In this document: piece by piece, positions 53,952 through 63,998 of the stretch
Numbering within the stretch: position 1 is the first letter of the stretch
How the letters are laid out: each line of letters starts with the position of its first letter
From: Nemertoderma westbladi
Taxonomy: Eukaryota > Xenacoelomorpha > Nemertodermatida > Nemertodermatidae
Assembly (NCBI GenBank): GCA_032718475.1
Contig: JAUCBJ010009116.1
Span: 1 to 64,000 of the forward strand
Length of the DNA stretch: 64,000 nucleotides
Direction of reading: 5' to 3'
Translations under genes and position numbers: made by a program
Notes under the pieces: model-generated
Database searches by the model: none
What the model was told of the DNA's origin: nothing
The model's input: only the letters and a program-made list of their open reading frames with translations

Positions 53952-55799
53952 GGACGTTATGTCTTGAAAAATAAATGGGGTTATCGCATGGACGTTATGC
54001 CTTGAAAAATAAATGGGGTTATCGCATGGCGTATGTTGGAATAGAGTTATGTTATCAGAGATTTAAATATAATTTAGAATATGTCGTTTATATGCCTTTG
54101 AGAATGAGTTTTTAGAATTTTTGATCTTGATTTCAGAGGGAACCGAGTTCCAGATGGTTGGGCCCTGATAACGGATAGAGCATTGGGAGGAATCTAATCT
54201 AACTAAAGGGACGATGAAGCCAAAAGAGGCAGCTAAGCGGGTAGAATATCCATGAGAGATTTTTTTAAATAATTTACCGATGGGGGAGGTTGGAAGAATA
54301 GTGTTATTATTTGCGTCGTACATAAGTAAGGCGGTTTGATGTTTGTATAGAAGGTCAATGGGTAAAATAGATAACGATTTGTAAATAGGGTTGGATGATG
54401 AACGGCTGTGAGAAAATGTAATACAACGAATTATTTTATTAATTTTGGTACGTAGGGGTTTAAGCGTAGAAGAATGGGTTTTTCCCCAAATTAAGATACC
54501 ATATAATAGATAGGGGTGGATAAGGGAAAAATATAGTTGGCGTAAGATATTTAATGGAAAAATGTATCTGAGTTTATAGAATAAACCACCGGTTTTGGAG
54601 ATTTTTTTAATTATTGAATTAATATGTGACTTCCAGCAAAGTTTATTATCAACCGAAATACCTAAAAATTTTGTTGAGATTTTAAAATCGATAAGAGTAT
54701 TATTTATTTGAATTTTAAGATCTGTGGGGTTAAAACGTTTGTTAGAAAGGATAGTATATTCAGTTTTGGTTAGATTTAAGGAGAGTTTGTTATCAGACAG
54801 CCAATCAGAGAGGGTGTTGAGTTCAGAGTTAACAAAGTCGCTTAGTAGAGGTAAGTTCGAACCAGTGGCGTATAGAGTAGTGTCATCGGCAAAGAGCGTA
54901 GTGAAAAGTCGGGTAGCGTTTGGGAGGTCGTTAATGTAAAGGAGGAATAGGAGGGGGGACAAGGTGGCGCCTTGAGGGACGCCGGTGTTTAGAGGAAGGT
55001 AGGAGGATGTATTATTTCCAATAGAAACGCATTGGGTGCGAGCAGAGAGATAGCTGGAAAATAATTGTAGTGGTAGGCCGCGGATACCATAGCAGGAGAG
55101 TTTTTGGAGAAGTATATCGTGGTTAATTGTGTCGAACGCTTTTTTTAGATCAATATATATTACACAGGAATAATTTTTATTGTCGAGGTACTGGTGTAAA
55201 TTTTCAATGACGGATAGTAGGGCATGAGAGGTGGTAGTCTTGGGGCGGAAACCATATTGGCAGGATGAAAGGATCGATAATTTATGTATGTAGGAGAGAA
55301 GCTGCGAGTTAATTAATTGTTCAAAAATTTTACTAAGAATTGGCAAGAGAGAGATGGGACGGTAATTATTTCGATCGCAGTGTTCACCTGATTTAAAAAC
55401 TGGGATAACTTTGGCTTTTTTTAAAGTGTCCGGGAAAAAACCGTGGGAAATAGATATATTAAATAGATAACTTAGGATATGAGATAATTGCTTAGCAGCT
55501 AGAATAAGTAAGCGAGTTGGAAAAGGGTCATTGGAGGCAGTGTGTGGGTCTAGTTGTAGTAGTTTATATTCAACTTCAATAGGACAGGTTTCGATTAACG
55601 AGAAAGAATTGCGAGGTGGATTTATGTGGCGAGTTGGTCTGCGTGGTGAAGAGGGAATTGTACTAGCTAGTGATTGGCCAATAGTGGAAAAGTGTTGATT
55701 GAATAGATCTGCTATAGAAGTTGGGTCAGTAATTGTTTCAGTAGAAAGATCAGTTTTAACAGTGAGTTTAGTTGGGAGTTTGGAGGAGTTGTTTCCCAA
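53952..55799 (-). mobile_element. LINE 1: 5'-truncated non-LTR retrotransposon
   Basis: Contains the RT ORF (55799-54063) and a 3' tail with two copies of a 38-bp repeat (GACGTTATGTCTTGAAAAAT plus AAATGGGGTTATCGCATG, plus-strand sense, about 53952-54028), as often seen at CR1/L2-type 3' ends. Endonuclease is missing. The 5' end abuts LINE 2 at about 55799/55800. Confidence 0.75.
54063..55799 (-). CDS. LINE reverse transcriptase (578 aa, endonuclease missing)
   Basis: An uninterrupted frame. Landmarks: KKAKVIPVFKSGEHCDRNNY followed by RPISLLPILSKIFEQLI (residues ~110-145), YGFRP and IDLKKAFDTINHDILL (~215-225, first catalytic Asp), NTGVPQGATLSPLLFLLYIN (~275), FADDTTLYATGS (~305, catalytic pair), NLTKTEYTILS and FLGISVD. 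A C-terminal Leu/Tyr-rich domain ends YKRHILNYI. Pattern and length after RT fit the Jockey/CR1/L2 group. The ATG at 55799 is probably not the native start; the element is truncated in the linker before RT. All RT residues look intact, so decay is slight. Confidence 0.88.
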   Translation of the reverse strand: MGNNSSKLPTKLTVKTDLSTETITDPTSIADLFNQHFSTIGQSLASTIPSSPRRPTRHINPPRNSFSLIETCPIEVEYKLLQLDPHTASNDPFPTRLLILAAKQLSHILSYLFNISISHGFFPDTLKKAKVIPVFKSGEHCDRNNYRPISLLPILSKIFEQLINSQLLSYIHKLSILSSCQYGFRPKTTTSHALLSVIENLHQYLDNKNYSCVIYIDLKKAFDTINHDILLQKLSCYGIRGLPLQLFSSYLSARTQCVSIGNNTSSYLPLNTGVPQGATLSPLLFLLYINDLPNATRLFTTLFADDTTLYATGSNLPLLSDFVNSELNTLSDWLSDNKLSLNLTKTEYTILSNKRFNPTDLKIQINNTLIDFKISTKFLGISVDNKLCWKSHINSIIKKISKTGGLFYKLRYIFPLNILRQLYFSLIHPYLLYGILIWGKTHSSTLKPLRTKINKIIRCITFSHSRSSSNPIYKSLSILPIDLLYKHQTALLMYDANNNTILPTSPIGKLFKKISHGYSTRLAASFGFIVPLVRLDSSQCSIRYQGPTIWNSVPSEIKIKNSKNSFSKAYKRHILNYI

Positions 55800-57727
55800 G
55801 ACAACAGTTATATGTTGCTACAGTCCAACCAATGCATCAAAGCCAGAACAAGCAGTCAAGTTTTATGAAGAACTGACTGGACTTATAAAGGACATTCCGA
55901 AACACAATGTTAAAGTCATTGCTGGGATGCGCAAATTGGCCCAGACAGGTACTTACTAACAGGGCTAACAGGTACTTACTTTTAGACCTAATGGAAGAAA
56001 AGAATGTGAATTGATACCAACAAACAACACATTCGAAAAGAGTAAGGGGAAGCTATGGACCTTACAATACCCTAATGGAACCAAAGCACAACTGGATTAC
56101 ATCCTTATAAACAAAGAGTAGAGAAACAACATGATCAACTGTGAGGCATACAGCTCGTTCAACCTAATTGGTTTGGACCACAGAAATGTGACTGCAGAGA
56201 TCAGACTCAGTTTGAGAGCCAGCAAACCCAGGACAAGCAAGCAAATCAACTATGACTGGGAGAAACTCAGAACTGACAATGCTGTAAAGGATGCTTATAC
56301 AGTAGAAGTTCAAAACTGCTTTGAAGCACTTCAGTCAATGGATGAAGACCACTCCACCGATTCAATATACCAGAATATAATAACAGCCCACAAGGAATCA
56401 GCTAAGAAGCATATCCCCCAGAAACCCAAACGAAAACAGTATGTGCCATGGCAAAACTCTGAGGTTACTTGTAAGAGAGAAGATCTTAAGATAGCCTACA
56501 AAGTTAAAACCGAACAACCAACAACAGAAAACATTAACGAGGTTGAGAAAGCTAAGGAGGATCTTAAATTGGCCTACATGATCAGCCAGGAAAAGTACAT
56601 ACAGTATAAAATTGAAGCAATTACAACTGCTCACATACAGCAACAATCAAGACTTACCTGGCAAACTGTAAATGAGGTTTCTGGTCGGAAAAGTTGTGCA
56701 AAGGGGCGCCTCAAAGCCGATAGTCCTGAAGAACGTGTTGGGAAGTGGAAAAATCACTTCAGCAACTTGCTTGGGCAGCCACCAAACATCGAGGTCAGCC
56801 CTACAAGGAAAATATATGACAAGACACTACCTATAGAAACAGGGGACTTCACACCTGCCGAACTCCAAAGAAGCATTAAAAGCATGTCCAATAATAAAGC
56901 GAGTGGATTAGATGAAATCCCAGCGGAGGTATGGAAAACCGGAGTGCTAAACAGACCATTATTGAATGTTTGCAACCGGATGTTAAAAGGGGAAAAGCCC
57001 CACCAATTTGGACTAAAGGTCAACTAAAGCCTCTCCCCAAGAAAGGAGACCTCGGCATACCAACAAACTATCGTGGGATCTGTCTGCTTGTGGTAGCTGC
57101 CAAAATATACAATAAAATGATTCTATATAGGATTAGGCCTCACATAGAGAAACTACTGCGTAACAGCCAGAACGGATTCCGACCAAGTAGATCAACAATA
57201 GCTCAGATACTTGTACTACGGAGACTGATTGAAGGAATTAAGTCAAAGAATCCCCCCCCAAGTCATGACTTTTGTGAACTTCAAGAAGGCATTCGACTCC
57301 ATCCATAGAGGTAAAATGCTTGAAATCCTAAGAGCTTATGGAATACCAGAAGTAATTGTTGGAGGCATTGGATTGTTATATTGTGACACAAGCGCAGGTA
57401 CTCTCACCAGATGGTGAAACTGAGTTTTTCTCAATCCTGGCTGGGGTACTGCAAGGTGACACATTAGCACCATTACTATTTGTAATTGTGCTGGATTACG
57501 CAATGAGGACAGCTACAAAGGGTGAAGACCTGGTATTCACACTTCAAGAACGCATAAGTAGTAGATATCCAGCAACTACAGTCACAGAGACCGACTTTGC
57601 GGAAGACATCGCCCTGCTCTCTAATACGCTAGCAGATGCACAGCTTCTACTAAATAAAGTGGAGAGGGCTGCTAAGGAGGTTGGATTGCATATAAATGCT
57701 ACCAAGACCGAATTCATGACCTTTAAT
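55800..57727 (+). pseudogene. LINE 2: endonuclease end plus RT, broken and cut by BEL-A
   Basis: Plus strand. 55800-56120 holds the endonuclease C-part (YSPTNASKPEQAVKFYEELT; LWTLQYPNGTKAQLDYILIN). 56131-57027 has the linker with DHRNVTAEIRLSLRA, WQTVNEVSGRKS and ASGLDEIPAEVW. 56931-57308 has LKPLPKKGDLGIPTNYRGI and QNGFRPSRSTIAQI. 57229-57417 has FVNFKKAFDSIHRGKMLEIL. 57356-57727 has GVLQGDTLAPLLFVIVLDYA and a catalytic box reading DFAEDIALL, where the first Asp of the usual ADD is Glu. At least four frame breaks. The element ends abruptly at KTEFMTFN where the BEL-A LTR starts (57728). Confidence 0.85.
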
Positions 57728-58264
57728 TGTGACGGGATCCAAGAGGGATCCCGGTTTATCCGGTTTTAGTTCACGCGTCCCCGCCGTGTATAAAGAGTGA
57801 ATGAGTTCTGATGTTGTTTGTCGTATATAATATGATATGCGGATATAGATATAGATATAGTATTGTCGTATATGGAAGGCGGGATACGGTAACTAAAGTC
57901 CCGGTCCTTCCCTATCTAAAACTATGTAATAACCTAAACTAGCACCGGTATTGCACTGAGATAACTGAATTGGTATTATTACTGCCAAGTGGCTATATTG
58001 CACGGTTGGCCTTGTTACTCTACCTAATCGATGCCTTTCCCCCCTCTGATTGGTTGATACCCTTGTTGGCGCCCTTTGGAGTGTTCCCGTTCACTCCACC
58101 TATTCTCTCTGGGTTAGGGGTTTGGCCCCTGACCCTCTTTGTGTGCTTCCTTCCCACTCTTATTGGGATGGCACGAGTTGGTTAATTATCCAATCTCGTG
58201 GCTCCCAATATTGCTTATCGGCTTATAACTTTATGGGGTGTTAGCGGGATTGAATAAGCTAACA
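57728..58264 (-). repeat. BEL-A 3' LTR
   Basis: 537 bp; on the plus strand TGTGACGGGATCC ... TTGAATAAGCTAACA, homologous to 6310-6837 but noticeably less identical than the coding regions of the two copies. Confidence 0.92.
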
Positions 58265-58273
58265 CTCCCCCCC
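58265..58273 (-). other. BEL-A polypurine tract
   Basis: Plus strand CTCCCCCCC, so the minus strand reads GGGGGGGAG immediately before the LTR start TGTTAGC. Position and composition fit the plus-strand primer of reverse transcription. Confidence 0.75.
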
Positions 58274-59040
58274 ATGCTATCTTCCCGGTAAGAAGATAGC
58301 ATCAACCAAAAAAGTGCGCTACAATCCCGCTGGATCCCGATCTAGTATCGGGTGTGGGGTGGAATTCTTTTCTCTCGGGGTCGGCTTTCCAGGCCGCCCC
58401 CTATGGGTATGATAACGCTACCCTGAGTGCCTTGCGTCTCATGTCGGGCCGATCGCGCTCACCTCTCACGCAACTTTTGTTTCCCCAACACTTCCGCCCT
58501 ATCTCTTCTTCACTCTCACCCTAACTCTCTCACACTCGGACCTCCTCGTCCCTCACTCAGCCTCTTATTCTCCCCCCCCCCCCACACTAGAATTGCGTCC
58601 GCACTCTCTCCGCACTCCGCACTTACTACTCTGTCCCTCAACCCTACTTCGACTGCCTCATCCCCTCTGACGAATCTCCCCCCCCCCCCTTTTGTGCCGT
58701 CGCACTCAAGAAGTGTGAAATTGTCTGGTGTCTCGTCCATAGTGCCATAGTCAGTTATCCCCCAGTCCCAGTAGCTAATTGAGAAAGGTTGTATGACTAT
58801 AGTACTTACTCCCAGCGTATATTCGTAGATTACTAATTACTACATACGTACATACAAATTGCACTTATATGATTATTTGCATTAATTAAATTTGTACTTA
58901 ATAGTTCGTACATCCCACGCGGCGCCTTCCAGGCGTACCACGTCCAAGTCCCAGTCTCTCTCCCTCGACTCTGGGAACCTATCTGTTCCTCCGGGGGTAG
59001 TTCCCCCTGGCGTCCTCTTCCCTGGGTCGTTTCTTGGTTA
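58274..59040 (-). other. BEL-A 3' region with small G-tract ORF
   Basis: Between the last ORF and the polypurine tract. A 74-codon minus-strand frame at 58740-58516 (MDETPDNFTLLECDGTKG) is acidic, with two Gly stretches coded by 12-G tracts (58678-58689 and 58572-58583). It could be an extra small ORF or untranslated sequence; it has no recognised domain. Confidence 0.4.
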
Positions 59041-60822
59041 TCACCGTTCCTCTGGCATCATCCGCTTTCTGCTTTCGGACCTTCGCCGCCACTTCCTTGC
59101 TGATCCCGGTCGTTGGCTCCTTGGGCGCTGTGTTATTAGTGCCCGATATCGCTTCGCCGGTGGCCCCTCAGAGTGGCCCGGTTGTCTCCCTCTAGTGGCG
59201 TCCCATATGATCATTTTCATTGCCTTTGGTACATGCTCCGCCAAGAAATCCCTAAACTCCCTTCGGTTCTCTGGCGTCCACCTGTCCAGATACCTTTGCG
59301 TGTTCATCACTCCAGCGTACGACGCCGCCGTTGCTACCTCTTGGTAGGTAAACGGTAGCCTCCGCTTTATGATTTCCATGTGAGTCTCCTGATTGATAAG
59401 GAAGAAACCCCACTTGAACTCCTGGGCCTTCATGCGCTGGCGCGTCATGGCCCCGACGTCGGCCCACTCCTCGAATCTTGTGAACTTCTCCTCGTCGTTC
59501 ATCCAGTCGCACTCGCGTCCGTAGTGTACCCGAAAATGGCACTTTGGACATCGGTTATGCAACCGTGGACACGCCCCCATCCTGTGGCTTGGTTCTCTGC
59601 AGTAGAGACAAAAGGTTCCCTTTTGGAACCGGTATAGGCAGCTGCTTTCCCGATGGGTCTGTCTCCCACAGTAGTCGCAGCCGAGTACCAATGTCTCCCG
59701 TCCCACCTCGTCTTTCGTCCCAAGCGATCTCCGCGGTCTGTGGAGTCGCTGGTAGGCGAACTTCTCTACGTTGGTCTCTCTATCTACGTCGATCACTGCA
59801 ATCGTCCCACCTTTGCGGTCCCTAAACCTTTCTAAGGCGTTAATGAACGCTGATGCCGTTGCATCTTGGGCGAGTTCTATCCCTACCGCCCGCGTATTGT
59901 TGCATACGAAGATAATGCCGTAGCGTTTCTCCGTGTGTCGCATCACTTTGATCTTTATCGGTCCAAACATGTCCACACCGCAATGCGTAAATGGCGGGTC
60001 GTGCTGTCTTACCCTACTCGCCGGTAGTGGCGCCATCTCCTGTACGGCTCGCTCCTTCTTCGCTCGTCGGCAGGTCTGGCACTGCCCCACTACCGCTTTT
60101 ACCTTCTTCCTCAGTTGTTTGACCCAATAGGTCCTCCTTATCTCTGTGAGGGTTCGGTTGGTGCCCCCATGTAATATCGATTTGTGGGAGTCCCATATGA
60201 TCTGGTGGACTATTGGCGATCCTGTAGGAATGATGATGGGTTTCGGTGGTACGACTATGCTGTTGTTGTATCCCACCCTAGAATTCATTACTAGAATCCT
60301 GTCGTCATTGAGTTGTGGCGACAGCGTAATCAGCTCGCTGTCCCGTCGGAGGTGCTGTTGGTTACCGACGCGTTCCACCTCGTCGCCGTAGTTCTTCCGT
60401 TGTTCATAGCGGATCACTGCCTTGGCCGCTCCTTCCAGATCTATGGTTGTCCTGATCTTCTCGTCCTTGCCGACTCCCGCAAGGAAATTCCCGAAGGCTC
60501 TCCAGTACGCCACTAGTTTCTTGGTCTTATACCAACTAGAACTGTAGCTGAGGAGTTTATCCGTCGGGTTATCGCACAGTTCCCGTCCTGGTTGCACGTC
60601 CCTAATCTCCCTCACCATCTGGGAGTATATCTCTTCTCCCTCTGAATCTCCCTCTTCTCCTTCTGATACTACTTCCGAGCCCGGGTCCACCTTCCTCATC
60701 GGCGGCCAGGCCTCCCTTGTGGCCCATGTTGCCACAATACTTCCTTCTTCAGGAAAGTATGGCGTTCCACGCCCCTCGACAGCAAGTCCGCTGGGTTCTC
60801 GTCTGTTGGGCAGTAGTGCCAC
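59041..60822 (-). CDS. BEL-A integrase N-part fused to a tri-CCHC protein (593 aa)
   Basis: The first ~45 residues overlap the Gag-Pol end in the -1 frame; the real coding continues from REAWPP. Residues ~60-190 are the pre-integrase linker (KLVAYWRAFGNFLAG). Residues ~215-260 are the integrase zinc domain (HQIIWDSHKSILHGG ... CQTCRR). Residues ~280-350 are the start of the catalytic core (GVDMFGPIKI, RAVGIELAQDATASAFINAL). After FRDRKGG the core stops: the expected second Asp (DNGTNF-type) and the Glu are absent. Instead there are three knuckles, CDYCGRQTHRESSC, CLYCREPSHRMGAC and CPKCHFRVHYGREC (~395-450), then a helical domain (EFKWGFFLINQETHMEII) and an Arg/Lys-rich tail. Integration activity is unlikely. 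The tri-CCHC part matches E4 35985-36400. Confidence 0.82.
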   Translation of the reverse strand: MALLPNRREPSGLAVEGRGTPYFPEEGSIVATWATREAWPPMRKVDPGSEVVSEGEEGDSEGEEIYSQMVREIRDVQPGRELCDNPTDKLLSYSSSWYKTKKLVAYWRAFGNFLAGVGKDEKIRTTIDLEGAAKAVIRYEQRKNYGDEVERVGNQQHLRRDSELITLSPQLNDDRILVMNSRVGYNNSIVVPPKPIIIPTGSPIVHQIIWDSHKSILHGGTNRTLTEIRRTYWVKQLRKKVKAVVGQCQTCRRAKKERAVQEMAPLPASRVRQHDPPFTHCGVDMFGPIKIKVMRHTEKRYGIIFVCNNTRAVGIELAQDATASAFINALERFRDRKGGTIAVIDVDRETNVEKFAYQRLHRPRRSLGTKDEVGRETLVLGCDYCGRQTHRESSCLYRFQKGTFCLYCREPSHRMGACPRLHNRCPKCHFRVHYGRECDWMNDEEKFTRFEEWADVGAMTRQRMKAQEFKWGFFLINQETHMEIIKRRLPFTYQEVATAASYAGVMNTQRYLDRWTPENRREFRDFLAEHVPKAMKMIIWDATRGRQPGHSEGPPAKRYRALITQRPRSQRPGSARKWRRRSESRKRMMPEER

Positions 60823-63800
60823 CTTTCCAGTTCTGTGCTCGCCCTTATTTCGTCCACTCTATTCGCGACGAATATCGGGTATCTCGTCCTTTCGTTATGT
60901 AGCCAACCAAGCACTACCATGGAGTCCGTCCAGTAGTGTGTCTCCACTATGTTGGGAATAGTATCCACTAGGTAGGCTGTGGCTCTTACTCCTAGTCTCG
61001 CAGCTGTCAATTCTAACTTGGGAACTGATGCTGAATCTGGTGGCGTTGACTTTGCTTTACTAAAGGCTAGTCTTGGCTTATGAGCCCCCTCTCGTTGTAC
61101 TAAGTAGAGTGCCGCTCCGTACGCTTCCAACGACGCGTCGGAGAACATGTGTAGGTCCAGATTCGTCATGTTCCCATCCGGGAAATACACCCTTGGCATG
61201 TTGTATGTTCCCATCTTCTCCAAGTTTCCTGTCCACTTGCTCCACTGTTTCTTGATTTCCTCTGGTACCTCTACGTCCCACTCATCTTTCAATTTGTATA
61301 CTCTCTTGAGTATCTGTTTCCCCGTGACTAATAATGGGGATGCTAGGCCTAGGGGATCGTATATCCTTGCTATATACGATACATAGCCCCTCTTCGTGTG
61401 GATGTCTGCGCCCTCCTGGCTCAGCTGATACTTCAGTTCGTCTGTCTTTCTATCCCACACGATTCCCAATGCCTTCTGCTGGGATTCCGTTCTCTTAATC
61501 GCCATGTCCTGCCCTTTGGCTGTTGTGGGATTATCCATGGTCGATTCTGGTTTCCTGTCCTCTATGGCTTTGATAAATTCTTCCGAACTGGATTGGAATT
61601 TGGTCAGGTTAAAGCCGGATCCTTTTAGGATGTCGCGAACCTCGCGCCCTGTATCCAGTATCTCCTTAACCGTATTTCCAGACTCCATTCCGTCGTCTAC
61701 GTAGAAGCCGCGTCGAATCATATCGACGGCCCTACTGCTGTATCTATCTTCCCTCCCCTTTACTGTGTCTCTCACTGCCATAGTCGTCGTAAATGAAGAC
61801 GACTTGGCCCCCATGTTCTGTACTACCATCTTATATGCCGGTATTATCGACGGTTCTTCCTCGCCGTTATACCATAAGAAGCGCTGACTGTCGCTATCTT
61901 CTTCCGTTACACGGACTTGGTTGAACATGCCTTCTATGTCACATGTGAAGGCGTGTTTCCCATTTCTAAATCTAAGTAACACCTCTATGCCCGAATTGTA
62001 AATGTTTGGGCCTTCTAACAGGTAGTCGTTTAAGCACTTTCCGTCGGTCTTTGCCGATGCGTCGACTACCATCCTTAGTTTACCTTTCTTTGGATCTAAA
62101 GCCACGTGCAGTGGCAGGTAATATGTTCTATCCGTGTTCGGCTCGTCGACCGGTAACTCCACGGCCCATCCTTTCTCGACGTACTTCTTAATTGTTCTGT
62201 GGATGTACTCATTCTTCTCGGGGCTCCGTTTTAGTGTTTGTTTCAGTTTGCGGAGTCTCGTGAGTACCATCCCCCTATTGTCGGGCAGCGGTATCTTCGG
62301 TAGTTTCCATACCATTCCTATAGTATACCGTCCCTCATCGCACGTCATTGATTCCTCCACGCTTTGTAGAGCCTGCTTGTCTTCTACCGAGGTCCCGACC
62401 CCGGTTTCTTTCAGTCCCTCGAAATCTTGTCTGAGCAGTCTTTTGAGCTGCTCCTCTGCTCCCTCGTCACCCATTTCCTGCATTGTTCCCGCGAACATGC
62501 ATCCTGATGTCTCCGACATCCTAAATGGTATCTTGCTCTTGATTGGACCACTCAGCGTCCACCCGAATGGTGTTAATATGGCCACCGGGTCACTCTGCTT
62601 GTCTTCGCCGAAGACCGTTTGCATTCTTTCGTGGGCCGTTGGGCAGTCCATACCTACTATGATGGATACCTTCCTAACGTCCACGTCTGGGATTGAGAAG
62701 TCAATGTTGTCCAGGAATTTATACTGCTCGACCTCGATGTTGGTTGGCCGCCTGGCATTGATATTAATTGACTCTATCACTTGAATGGGGTCGATGGTTG
62801 CCCCATAGTCGCATCCTGGTGCCACTGCTGCAATTGCGCACCGTCCTGTTCTCATCTCCAGGATCTCATCTTTGCTAGAGATGGTTGTTACCGCCATCCT
62901 GCTTGGCCTCGTTCTCAATCCTATCTCCTCGGCCACCCATTCCTCGACTAATGTGAAGGCAGCTCCACTATCAACCAGCATTAGTGTTGTTACTGATCGA
63001 TTGCCTTCCCCGATCACTCGTACTGGTACTACTCCAAGTAGCACCGTTCCTCTCTTCTTCGCCCCTACTGTGCTCGTCGCCATCGTTTGGCCTCTCCTTT
63101 GACCAAATTTCATTGGCTTCTCCTTGCACTCCCTTGCTCTATGTCCACTCATTACACATCGCGAGCAGATTTTATTGCTGAACGCATAATCTATCTGATC
63201 TTGCCTAGGTAGCGCCTGCCAGTACCTGCAGTTCATAGTTTGATGAAGCGCATTTGCGTGTAGCTGACATTTGCTCTTTGGGTCGTAGCCCTCTTTATAC
63301 AGTGCATTGCGTATCGCAGTTGCGTTCGTACCAAAGTCCCTACTATTCTTATTGTTTGGGTTTTGCCTATTGGACGTACTGGGGTTATGTTTATTCGTGT
63401 TATTATTGTTTCCCTGTCCGTTCCATGATGTTGTCTTATCCTCGGCTAGCTGTGGACTTGCAGTCCCCTGCGTCGCTGCATATGGCAATGATTGCCTGAG
63501 TCTCGGTAATGCGTTCGATGTGTTGTGCTCTGGTTTCGGTCTATGGTAGTCTGTCTTCGGTCCCTTTCCCAGGCTGTCTTCGCTATAGACTGGGTCAGTT
63601 ATTAGTTCAGCCTCGTAGTTTAAGAAGTTTGACATTTCTTCTAAACCCGGTTCCGCACCCTTCTTATCTCGAGTGGAGAAGGCGATTTTCCTCCACTTGT
63701 TGCGCAGCCAGTTTGGTAGTGCCTGCGCTATCGTGGTGATGTTGTTGGACGCATTGAGCTCGTACGGCGCGTCTAGCGTCTTCAGCACGATTAGCGCCTT

Positions 63801-63998
63801 TTCGACTTTGTTAGCGAACGTCTTAATGCTAACGGGATTATCCTGTAGGCCACCCGATGTTATGCCTCTCAGCGTCTGCCTGATGATCTTGGCCGGGTGC
63901 CCGTATTCCCTATCCAGTGCCCGCCATGCTGTCGTGAAGCCGCCCTCTATTCCTTGATATTGCCTCACGATGTCGTATGCTGGGCCTCCCGTGTACAC
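60696..63998 (-). CDS. BEL-A Gag-protease-RT-RNase H polyprotein, right copy (5' end outside window)
   Basis: 1100 codons visible. Residues 1-100: end of the DUF1759 Gag core (YTGGPAYDIVRQYQGIEGGF). ~225-290: Cys/His region with CSRCVMSGHRAREC. ~340: retropepsin LMLVDSGAAFTLVEEW. ~430-500: DUF1758-like part ending PFGWTLSGPIKSK. ~620-800: RT with LRMVVDASAK, FTCDIEGMFNQV (first catalytic Asp), GAKSSSF and FYVDDGMES (YVDD). ~955-1060: RNase H with MFSDAS, PKLELTAARLG and YWTDSMVVLGW. ~1075: NPADLLSRGV, the BEL/Pao hallmark after RNase H. All RT/RNase H catalytic residues are present. It ends with RPGRR and a stop, while the integrase continues in the -1 frame. Confidence 0.93.
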   Translation of the reverse strand: MYTGGPAYDIVRQYQGIEGGFTTAWRALDREYGHPAKIIRQTLRGITSGGLQDNPVSIKTFANKVEKALIVLKTLDAPYELNASNNITTIAQALPNWLRNKWRKIAFSTRDKKGAEPGLEEMSNFLNYEAELITDPVYSEDSLGKGPKTDYHRPKPEHNTSNALPRLRQSLPYAATQGTASPQLAEDKTTSWNGQGNNNNTNKHNPSTSNRQNPNNKNSRDFGTNATAIRNALYKEGYDPKSKCQLHANALHQTMNCRYWQALPRQDQIDYAFSNKICSRCVMSGHRARECKEKPMKFGQRRGQTMATSTVGAKKRGTVLLGVVPVRVIGEGNRSVTTLMLVDSGAAFTLVEEWVAEEIGLRTRPSRMAVTTISSKDEILEMRTGRCAIAAVAPGCDYGATIDPIQVIESININARRPTNIEVEQYKFLDNIDFSIPDVDVRKVSIIVGMDCPTAHERMQTVFGEDKQSDPVAILTPFGWTLSGPIKSKIPFRMSETSGCMFAGTMQEMGDEGAEEQLKRLLRQDFEGLKETGVGTSVEDKQALQSVEESMTCDEGRYTIGMVWKLPKIPLPDNRGMVLTRLRKLKQTLKRSPEKNEYIHRTIKKYVEKGWAVELPVDEPNTDRTYYLPLHVALDPKKGKLRMVVDASAKTDGKCLNDYLLEGPNIYNSGIEVLLRFRNGKHAFTCDIEGMFNQVRVTEEDSDSQRFLWYNGEEEPSIIPAYKMVVQNMGAKSSSFTTTMAVRDTVKGREDRYSSRAVDMIRRGFYVDDGMESGNTVKEILDTGREVRDILKGSGFNLTKFQSSSEEFIKAIEDRKPESTMDNPTTAKGQDMAIKRTESQQKALGIVWDRKTDELKYQLSQEGADIHTKRGYVSYIARIYDPLGLASPLLVTGKQILKRVYKLKDEWDVEVPEEIKKQWSKWTGNLEKMGTYNMPRVYFPDGNMTNLDLHMFSDASLEAYGAALYLVQREGAHKPRLAFSKAKSTPPDSASVPKLELTAARLGVRATAYLVDTIPNIVETHYWTDSMVVLGWLHNERTRYPIFVANRVDEIRASTELERWHYCPTDENPADLLSRGVERHTFLKKEVLWQHGPQGRPGRR

